5,693 nt of DNA, taken from NCBI GenBank assembly GCA_002862965.1, contig PKCW01000051.1, positions 1 to 5,693 of the forward strand, read 5' to 3'. A program made the position numbers and the translations under genes. Shown here piece after piece: positions 1-4,533 of the stretch; the stretch's first letter is position 1, and every line of letters starts with the position of its first letter. The DNA is from Pseudomonadota bacterium. GTDB taxonomy: Bacteria; Pseudomonadota; Gammaproteobacteria; UBA5335. The notes beneath the pieces are model-generated. The model did not search any database. It had not been told where the DNA came from and worked only from the letters and a program-made list of their open reading frames with translations.

Positions 1-154
1 CGTGCAGAGCGAGAAGAACCGCCAGCGGGATTTCACCAGCGGCAGTCCGTTCGCCTTCATCGCGATCGGGACGGTGGCGACGCTGATCCTGATCCTGCTG
101 ATCTGGCTGGGCGTGAAGATCCTGCTGGCCCAGGCGGGCCATGGCGCACCCTGA
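1..154 (+). CDS. DUF2970-like small membrane protein, C-terminal fragment
   Basis: An open frame enters from the left edge (first full codon at base 2) and stops with TGA at 152-154, giving 50 visible residues. They begin VQSEKNRQRDF, followed by a serine/glycine/proline turn (SGSPFAF) and one hydrophobic membrane segment of about 25 residues (roughly residues 18-43, rich in Ile/Leu/Val/Ala), ending in a short tail AQAGHGAP. The GVQSxxNRxRDF-(x)n-GSPxxFI-TM pattern is what I remember of DUF2970 proteins, which are about 60-70 residues long, so the GTG at base 2 is probably an internal valine and some 15-25 N-terminal residues lie outside the window. The orientation is likely a short charged cytoplasmic N-terminus and one inner-membrane helix. 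The function of the family is unknown. The gene is followed after 45 bases by another small gene on the same strand, possibly co-transcribed. Family assignment is from memory of the motif, not from a search. Confidence 0.65.
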   Translation, partial: VQSEKNRQRDFTSGSPFAFIAIGTVATLILILLIWLGVKILLAQAGHGAP

Positions 155-184
155 TCCGGCCCGTCATGACCGGAACACACACAT

Positions 185-190
185 GAGAGG
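185..190 (+). promoter_or_regulatory. Shine-Dalgarno sequence fixing a GTG start
   Basis: GAGAGG sits 9 bases before the GTG at 200-202. The reading frame has an in-frame TGA at 167-169 and no ATG or TTG between that stop and base 200, so this site supports GTG at 200 as the start. The ATG at 183-185 is out of frame with the gene. Confidence 0.7.
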
Positions 191-199
191 CACGACACC

Positions 200-538
200 G
201 TGGCCATCAAGGAATTGCTGAAGAGCTGGCAGAGCGAAGGGCGTCGGCACACGCAGGAATACGATTTCGCCCTGCGCCTGCCGGCGCATGATCTGGCGCG
301 GCTGCGCGCCCTGCAGGAGCTGTATCCTGCCTGCGGCGAGGCTGAACTGTTGCGCGAACTGATCCGTGCCGCGCTGGACGAGATCGAGGCGCTGCTGCCC
401 TACCAGCAGGGCGCTGCGGTGGTCGCCCGTGACGAACTCGGCGATCCCATCTTCGAGGACGTCGGCCCCTCGCGGCGCTTCTACGAGCTGACCCGGGCAC
501 ATCTGCAACGGCTGCAGGGCGCCGGGTCGTCGGATTGA
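200..538 (+). CDS. Conserved hypothetical protein, 'type 1 pili tip component'-like, RHH-like fold
   Basis: This is a complete 112-residue acidic/amphipathic cytoplasmic-type protein with no signal peptide or membrane segment. It starts MAIKELLKSW and has a strand-like stretch YDFALRLP (about residues 21-28), helix AHDLARLRALQELYP (29-43), helix EAELLRELIRAALDEIEALLP (47-67), then a conserved-looking tail with DELGDPIFEDVGPSRRFYELTRAHLQRL (78-105). I recall Pseudomonas homologues with the same E-LLP-Y-GDP-EDVGP-RF pattern carrying database names such as 'pilin assembly' or 'type 1 pili tip component'. Nothing in the sequence supports a pilus role: there is no export signal and no pilin fold feature. 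The strand-helix-helix order with 'RLP' before the first helix resembles ribbon-helix-helix DNA-binding proteins, but this is inference. The gene is convergent to eutC with about 160 bases between. True function is unknown. Confidence 0.8.
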   Translation: MAIKELLKSWQSEGRRHTQEYDFALRLPAHDLARLRALQELYPACGEAELLRELIRAALDEIEALLPYQQGAAVVARDELGDPIFEDVGPSRRFYELTRAHLQRLQGAGSSD

Positions 539-632
539 GGGTGTGCCATTTGCGGGACGTGGGCGGTTGTCAGGGATCCGGAAGCCCGCTGGCGCCCGTG
601 GGTGCCGCGGCCCGACCCGACGGGGCTATGCC

Positions 633-685
633 CGCCAACCGGCCGGGCGCGGCGACCGGCAGACGTGCCTGATGGCCGGTGGGCG
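633..685. repeat. Imperfect GC-rich inverted repeat in convergent gap (weak terminator candidate)
   Basis: In the gap between the small + strand gene and eutC, the arms 633-644 (CGCCAACCGGCC) and 674-685 (GGCCGGTGGGCG) pair at 11 of 12 positions with a 29-base loop. No T-run follows on either strand, so it is not a canonical intrinsic terminator. Its position between two converging genes is where transcription should end, so a Rho-dependent or imperfect bidirectional terminator is possible. The rest of 539-699 shows no convincing gene. Confidence 0.3.
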
Positions 686-699
686 TCGAGGGCCGTCCC

Positions 700-1497
700 T
701 CAGTCCGGCAGCGCAAGCAGGTCGCTGTCGTCCTTGAGGTCGACGCCGGTCAGTTGCCGGCGCAGCGCGGCGCGGCACAGGTGCGCGAGTTTGTGGGCCG
801 CCTCGGGATAGGCGAGGCCCTCCGGGCGCACGTTCGAGATGCAGTTGCGCTCGCCGTCGCTGCGCCCGGGGCGCGGCGCGAAGGTGAGGTACACGCCCAG
901 GCTCGCCGGCGAACTCAGTCCCGGCCGCTCGCCGATCAGCACGACCGCCAGCCGGGCGCCGAGCGCCGCCCCGATGTCGTCGCCGATCGCCACCCGCCCC
1001 TGCTCGACCAGCACCAGCGGCGTGCGCGCCCAGTCGGTGTCGAAGCGGCCGCGAAACTCCGCCAGCAGCGGCCGCACGTGCTGCTGCACTGCCGACGAGG
1101 ACAGCCCGTCCGCCACCACCAGCGCGAGTTCGGCCGCCGCGGGCTCGGCGCCGAGCCGCGCGCGATCGGCCTCGCGCAGGCGCCGGCCAAGATCGGGCCG
1201 CAGCAGGTACTCGTGGCGACCTGGCGCCGCGCTGTGGGCGCGCAGCACGCGCCAGCCGTCGCCTTCGAGTTCACCCTGCAAGGCATCGGCATCGAGCGGC
1301 CGCAGCACTGCGTCGCGCGCCTGTGCGTGGGCAAGACCAAACCGCAGCACCTCGGCGGTCGGCAGGCTGGCGCCGACCCGGCCGAGCGCGATGCGCGCCG
1401 CGGTGTGGCGGCGCAGCGCCTGCCAGGGGTCGTCCTGCACCAGCGTGCCGGGCCGTGACGGATCGATCGGTTCGATTGGCCCGGGCGGCTCGCTCAT
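700..1497 (-). CDS. eutC: Ethanolamine ammonia-lyase, small subunit EutC
   Basis: This is the complete 265-residue light chain of adenosylcobalamin-dependent ethanolamine ammonia-lyase (EC 4.3.1.7), which with EutB turns ethanolamine into acetaldehyde and ammonia in the cytoplasm. EutC forms much of the cobalamin-binding face. Family signatures are clear: HTAARIALGRVGASLPT (31-47), YLLRPDLGRRL (97-107), VVADGLSSSAV (127-137), VVLIGERPGLSSPASLGVYL (185-204), ERNCISNVRPEGL (216-228) and TGVDLKD (250-256). The length fits the non-enteric form (the enteric protein is about 295 residues with a longer N-terminus). The ATG overlaps the eutB stop as ATGA (1494-1497) and no strong separate ribosome site is visible, so translation is probably coupled to eutB, helping equal subunit supply. 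It is the last gene of the eat-eutB-eutC operon. No frameshift or missing block is seen. Confidence 0.97.
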   Translation of the reverse strand: MSEPPGPIEPIDPSRPGTLVQDDPWQALRRHTAARIALGRVGASLPTAEVLRFGLAHAQARDAVLRPLDADALQGELEGDGWRVLRAHSAAPGRHEYLLRPDLGRRLREADRARLGAEPAAAELALVVADGLSSSAVQQHVRPLLAEFRGRFDTDWARTPLVLVEQGRVAIGDDIGAALGARLAVVLIGERPGLSSPASLGVYLTFAPRPGRSDGERNCISNVRPEGLAYPEAAHKLAHLCRAALRRQLTGVDLKDDSDLLALPD

Positions 1498-2873
1498 GTC
1501 GGCAGCTCGCGCAGCAGCCGGTGCGTGTCACCGATCGGCCGCAGCCGGCCCTGCGCGTCCGCGATGCCCATGCGCGCCAGCCACGCCTCGAACTCCGGCG
1601 CGCGTTTCAGACCCAGCAACTCGCGCAGGTAGAGCGCGTCGTGGAACGAGGTGCTCTGGTAGTTCAGCATGATGTCGTCGGCGCCCGGAATGCCCATGAT
1701 GAAGCTCAGGCCGGCGTTGGCGAGCAGCGTCATCAGCGTGTCCATGTCGTCCTGGTCGGCCTCGGCGTGGTTGGTGTAGCAGACGTCGCAGCCCATCGGC
1801 ACGCCGAGCAGCTTGCCGCAGAAGTGATCCTCCAGCCCGGCGCGGATGATCTGCTTGCCGTCGTAGAGGTACTCCGGGCCGATGAAGCCAACCACGGTGT
1901 TGGTGAGCAGCGGCCGGAACTCGCGCGCCACGGCGTAGGCGCGCGCCTCGCAGGTCTGCTGGTCGACGCCGTGGTGCGCGCCGGCCGACAGCGCACTGCC
2001 CTGCCCGGTTTCGAAGTACATGACGTGATCGCCGAGCGTGCCGCGCCCGAGCGACAGCGCCGCCTCGCGCGCCTCGCGCAGCAGCGCGAGCGTGACGCCA
2101 AAGCTCGCGTTGGCCGCCTCGGTGCCGGCGATGGACTGGAACACGAGGTCGACCGGCGCGCCCTGTTCGATGGCCTTGATCTGCGTGGTCACGTGCGTCA
2201 GCACGCAGCTTTGCATCGGGATGTCGAAGCGCAGGCGCAGGTCGTCCAGCATCTGCCACAGGCGGTGCATGGTGGCGAGCGAATCGCCGGCCGGGTTGAT
2301 GCCGACCACGGCGTCGCCGGCGCCGTAAAACAGCCCGTCGAGCGTGCTGGCGGCGATGCCCTTGAGGTCGTCGGTCGGGTGGTTCGGTTGCAGCCGCACC
2401 GCCAGATGCCCCGGCAGGCCGATGGTGTTCCGAAAGCGCGTGACCACCCGGCACTTGCGCGCGGCCAGGATGAGATCCTGATTGCGCATCAGCTTGCTCA
2501 CCGCGGCCACCATCTCGGGCGTGAGGCCGGGCGCCAGCGCCGCGAGTGCGGCGGAATCGGTGGTGTCTAGCAGCAGCCAGTTGCGAAACTCGCCGACCGT
2601 GAAGTGGCTCACCGGTGGGAAGGCCGCCCGGTCGTGGCGGTCGACGATCAGGCGCGTAACTTCGTCCGTTTCATACGGAATCAACGCCTCGTTGAGGAAG
2701 GTTCGCAGCGGCAGGTCGGCCAGCACCATGCGCGCCGCCATGCGCTCCTCGTAGCTGCCGGCGCCCAGGCCCGCCAGGTAATCGCCCGAGCGGGCCGGAC
2801 TCGCCTTGGCCAGTACCTCGCGCAGGTCGGCGAAGACGTAACCGGCCACCCCCACGCGGCTGCGGTAGGCCAT
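1494..2873 (-). CDS. eutB: Ethanolamine ammonia-lyase, large (catalytic) subunit EutB
   Basis: This is a complete 459-residue TIM-barrel heavy chain (E. coli EutB is about 453) holding the substrate site of the B12-dependent lyase. Residues known from the E. coli enzyme to bind ethanolamine are present: Arg160 and Gln162 in RLQPNHPTDD, Asn193 in GINPAGD, Glu288 (E. coli Glu287) in MYFETGQGSALSAG, and Asp363 (E. coli Asp362) in GCDVCYTNHAEADQ. Other family blocks are FIGPEYLYDGKQIIRAGLED (330-349) and FIMGIPGADDIMLNYQ (391-406). From comparison with my memory of E. coli EutB, position 257 is Ser (AGTEAANASFG) where E. coli has Glu; this block matches the Pseudomonas-type clade. The ATG at 2873 is preceded by GAGGG only 3 bases away and TGAGG 11 bases away, neither ideal, but alignment of the N-terminus (VFADLREVLAKASPARSGDYLAG) with the E. 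coli protein supports this start. It lies 24 bases after eat and overlaps eutC by 4. Confidence 0.98.
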   Translation of the reverse strand: MAYRSRVGVAGYVFADLREVLAKASPARSGDYLAGLGAGSYEERMAARMVLADLPLRTFLNEALIPYETDEVTRLIVDRHDRAAFPPVSHFTVGEFRNWLLLDTTDSAALAALAPGLTPEMVAAVSKLMRNQDLILAARKCRVVTRFRNTIGLPGHLAVRLQPNHPTDDLKGIAASTLDGLFYGAGDAVVGINPAGDSLATMHRLWQMLDDLRLRFDIPMQSCVLTHVTTQIKAIEQGAPVDLVFQSIAGTEAANASFGVTLALLREAREAALSLGRGTLGDHVMYFETGQGSALSAGAHHGVDQQTCEARAYAVAREFRPLLTNTVVGFIGPEYLYDGKQIIRAGLEDHFCGKLLGVPMGCDVCYTNHAEADQDDMDTLMTLLANAGLSFIMGIPGADDIMLNYQSTSFHDALYLRELLGLKRAPEFEAWLARMGIADAQGRLRPIGDTHRLLRELPT

Positions 2874-2897
2874 GCGCCCTCGGGCCTCAGCGCGTGT

Positions 2898-4265
2898 TCA
2901 CACGCGCTCCAGCATGGCATCGGCCGGCGCCGCGGCGCGCTGGTGCGCAGTCAATTGGAAGTACACATAGCCGGCCGCCATGAAGGCGACGAACAGGCTG
3001 CCGATGATCGGATTGAACCAGGCCATCGCCACCAGGCACACCAGCGCCAGCCCGAGTGCAAGCGCCGGCACCACCGGGTAGCCCGGCGCGCGGAATGGCC
3101 GCTCCAGCGCGGGCTCGCTGGCGCGCAGCTTGAACAGGCTCGCCATGCTCATGATGTACATGACGATGGCGCCGAACACGGACATGGTGATCATGGCGGC
3201 GGTGAGGCTCATGCCCTGCAGGTTGATGAGGCCGTCGCTGAAGATGGCGGCGATGCCGACCAGGCCGCCGGCGACGATGGCGCGGTGCGGCGTGCGAAAG
3301 CGCGGGTGCAGCGCGGCCAGACCCGGCGGCAGGTAGCCGGCGCGGGCCAGCGCAAAGAACTGGCGCGAGTAGCCGAGGATGATGCCGTGGAAGCTCGCGA
3401 CCAGGCCGAACAGACCGATCCACACCAGCATGTGCAGCCAGCCGGAACTGTTGCCGACCACGGTCTTCATGGCCTGCGGCAGCGGGTCGTTGACGTTCGA
3501 CAACGCCTTCCAGTCGCCGACGCCGCCGGCGAAGATCATCACCCCGAAAGCCAGCACCAGTAGCGTGAGGATGCCGCTGATGTAGGCGAGCGGGATGGTG
3601 CGCTTGGGGTCTTTGGCTTCCTCGGCCGCCATGGCCGCGCCCTCGATGGCCAGAAAGAACCAGATCGCGAAGGGGATCGCCGCGAAGATGCCGGCGATGG
3701 CCGCGCCGCCGAACTGTTCGCCGCCGGCCCAGCCGTTCAGCACGAAATTGCTCACGCTGAAGCCCGGCGCCACCACGCCCATGAACACCAGCAGCTCCAG
3801 CACCGCCAGCACCGTCACCACCAGCTCAAAGGTGGCAGCGATCTGCACGCCCAGAATGTTGAGGCCCATGAAGACGAGGTAGGCCCCGACGGCGGCCACC
3901 TTCGGGTCCAGCGCCGGGAACTGCACGTTCAGATACGCGCCGATGGCGAGCGCAATGGCCGGCGGCGCGAACACGAACTCGATCAGCGTGGCGAGCCCGG
4001 CCAGCAGACCACCGGTCGGCCCGAAGGCGCGTCGGCTGTACGCGAACGGCCCGCCCGCGTGCGGAATGGCGGCGGTCAATTCCGTGTAACTGAAGATGAA
4101 CGCCGTGTACATCGCCGCCACCAGCACGGTGGTGACCAGAAAGCCGAGCGTGCCAGCGGCGCCCCAGCCGTAACTCCAGCCGAAGTACTCGCCGGAAATG
4201 ACCAGCCCCACCGCGATGCCCCACAGGTGCAGGGGCCCCAGACTCGATTTCAACTGCGTCGTCAT
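2898..4265 (-). CDS. eat: Ethanolamine permease (APC superfamily)
   Basis: This 455-residue integral inner-membrane transporter with about 12 hydrophobic segments probably imports ethanolamine for the lyase encoded just downstream. The first segment, PLHLWGIAVGLVISGEYFGW (11-30), is characteristic of the ethanolamine permease family of APC amino-acid/polyamine transporters. The loop FLAIEGAAMAAEEAKDPKRTIP (204-225) is the conserved APC motif with the same specificity flavour. The charged C-terminal stretch FKLRASEPALERPFRAPGYPVVP (378-400) is also typical of the superfamily. The frame stays open upstream to an ATG at 4493, but the extra 76 residues are Arg/Pro/His-rich and not membrane-like. 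The start at 4265 (MTTQLKSS) fits the family N-terminus and has a good ribosome site. It is the first gene of the operon, read from a predicted sigma-54 promoter. Pseudomonads name the equivalent gene eutP or eat. Substrate specificity is inferred from family and context. Confidence 0.93.
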   Translation of the reverse strand: MTTQLKSSLGPLHLWGIAVGLVISGEYFGWSYGWGAAGTLGFLVTTVLVAAMYTAFIFSYTELTAAIPHAGGPFAYSRRAFGPTGGLLAGLATLIEFVFAPPAIALAIGAYLNVQFPALDPKVAAVGAYLVFMGLNILGVQIAATFELVVTVLAVLELLVFMGVVAPGFSVSNFVLNGWAGGEQFGGAAIAGIFAAIPFAIWFFLAIEGAAMAAEEAKDPKRTIPLAYISGILTLLVLAFGVMIFAGGVGDWKALSNVNDPLPQAMKTVVGNSSGWLHMLVWIGLFGLVASFHGIILGYSRQFFALARAGYLPPGLAALHPRFRTPHRAIVAGGLVGIAAIFSDGLINLQGMSLTAAMITMSVFGAIVMYIMSMASLFKLRASEPALERPFRAPGYPVVPALALGLALVCLVAMAWFNPIIGSLFVAFMAAGYVYFQLTAHQRAAAPADAMLERV

Positions 4266-4273
4266 GAGCTGCG

Positions 4274-4282
4274 CCCCCTTTT
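4274..4282 (-). promoter_or_regulatory. Ribosome binding site of eat
   Basis: On the minus strand this reads AAAAGGGGG, ending 8 bases before the ATG at 4265-4263. It decides the start in favour of MTTQLKSS over the in-frame ATG 228 bases further upstream, whose extra codons cover the predicted promoter and palindrome. Confidence 0.7.
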
Positions 4283-4316
4283 GGCGTGGTGCGATTTTCC
4301 GCCATCCAGCAATCGC

Positions 4317-4333
4317 AGCAAGATGCCTGCCAG
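4317..4333 (-). promoter_or_regulatory. Predicted sigma-54 (RpoN) -24/-12 promoter of eat-eutBC
   Basis: The minus strand reads CTGGCAGGCATCTTGCT. Against the sigma-54 consensus YTGGCACGrNNNTTGCW, both invariant doublets (GG at 4331-4330 and GC at 4319-4318) are present with exact spacing. The clear departures are G for C after TGGCA and C for the weakly preferred purine two bases on. If the C at 4318 is -12, transcription starts near 4306, giving a 5' leader of about 41 bases with the eat ribosome site inside it. Known for comparison: ethanolamine genes of Pseudomonas aeruginosa require RpoN and the enhancer-binding protein EatR. That this exact site is used here is inference. Confidence 0.7.
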
Positions 4334-4384
4334 AGCGTTTTTCAGCGCTGGGCGCGGTGCTCGGGGGCGCCGCGTCACCGCCGT

Positions 4385-4408
4385 TGATCCAGCCGCTGAT
4401 CCAGCCGC
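4385..4408. repeat. Perfect tandem duplication of a 12-base unit
   Basis: TGATCCAGCCGC occurs twice back to back (4385-4396 and 4397-4408), ending 2 bases from the palindrome at 4411. It lies between the predicted sigma-54 promoter and the putative enhancer, where a bend or extra activator contact could sit. It could equally be a neutral slippage duplication. Confidence 0.75.
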
Positions 4409-4410
4409 GT

Positions 4411-4431
4411 GCACAGGCGATGCGCCTGTGC
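4411..4431. promoter_or_regulatory. Perfect 9-3-9 palindrome, putative activator (EatR-like) enhancer site
   Basis: GCACAGGCG-ATG-CGCCTGTGC is a perfect 9-base inverted repeat around a 3-base centre. Its centre at 4421 is about -115 from the predicted sigma-54 start at 4306, the usual distance for an upstream activator site of a sigma-54 enhancer-binding protein with a Fis-type helix-turn-helix. It has no T-run on either side, and lies about 103 bases past the valS stop, so an intrinsic terminator for valS is less likely, although RNA from either strand would fold into a strong hairpin. The palindrome is directly visible; the protein that binds is inferred. Confidence 0.55.
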
Positions 4432-4455
4432 GGTGTTGGGGCAGGCCGCCGCAAG

Positions 4456-4472
4456 CGGTGTGATCGGTGTGA
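4456..4472. repeat. Pair of 8-base direct repeats CGGTGTGA upstream of the palindrome
   Basis: CGGTGTGA occurs at 4456-4463 and 4465-4472 (9-base period; minus strand TCACACCGATCACACCG). A related CGGTGT also starts at 4431 at the edge of the palindrome. Relative to the predicted eat start they lie at about -150 to -166. They could be a second protein-binding site in the control region, or chance in GC-rich DNA. Confidence 0.4.
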
Positions 4473-4533
4473 CGCCGGCGCGATGGGGTGCACCGCGTGA
4501 AGATCAGCAGGCGGGGAGGGCTTCGTCGAGCCG

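Noticed and set aside
543..811. Short + strand open frames in and after the convergent gap
   Set aside because: They are low-complexity Arg/Gly/Pro products without ribosome sites, and they run into the antisense of eutC.
1323..2570. A 415-codon open frame on the + strand opposite eutB and eutC, and a 319-codon one at 2604-3563 opposite eutB/eat
   Set aside because: Their products are Arg/Ala/Gln/His-rich low-complexity sequences with no recognisable domain, lying antisense to strongly conserved genes. Long antisense open frames are expected in high-GC DNA.
4380..4388. A possible IHF site (ATCAA core on the minus strand) between enhancer and promoter
   Set aside because: Only the ATCAA half is present; the downstream TTR part of the IHF consensus is missing.
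4411..4431. The palindrome as the intrinsic terminator of valS
   Set aside because: No T-run follows on either strand and it lies about 100 bases past the stop codon. An operator or enhancer role fits position and symmetry better, although termination is not excluded.
4266..4493. A 76-residue N-terminal extension of the ethanolamine permease starting at the ATG at 4493
   Set aside because: The extension is Arg/Pro/His-rich, absent from the family N-terminus as I know it, and spans the predicted promoter and palindrome. The start at 4265 has a strong ribosome site.
4266..4533. A cobalamin riboswitch ahead of the B12-dependent operon
   Set aside because: The predicted leader is only about 41 bases and I see no B12-box-like sequence in the gap.
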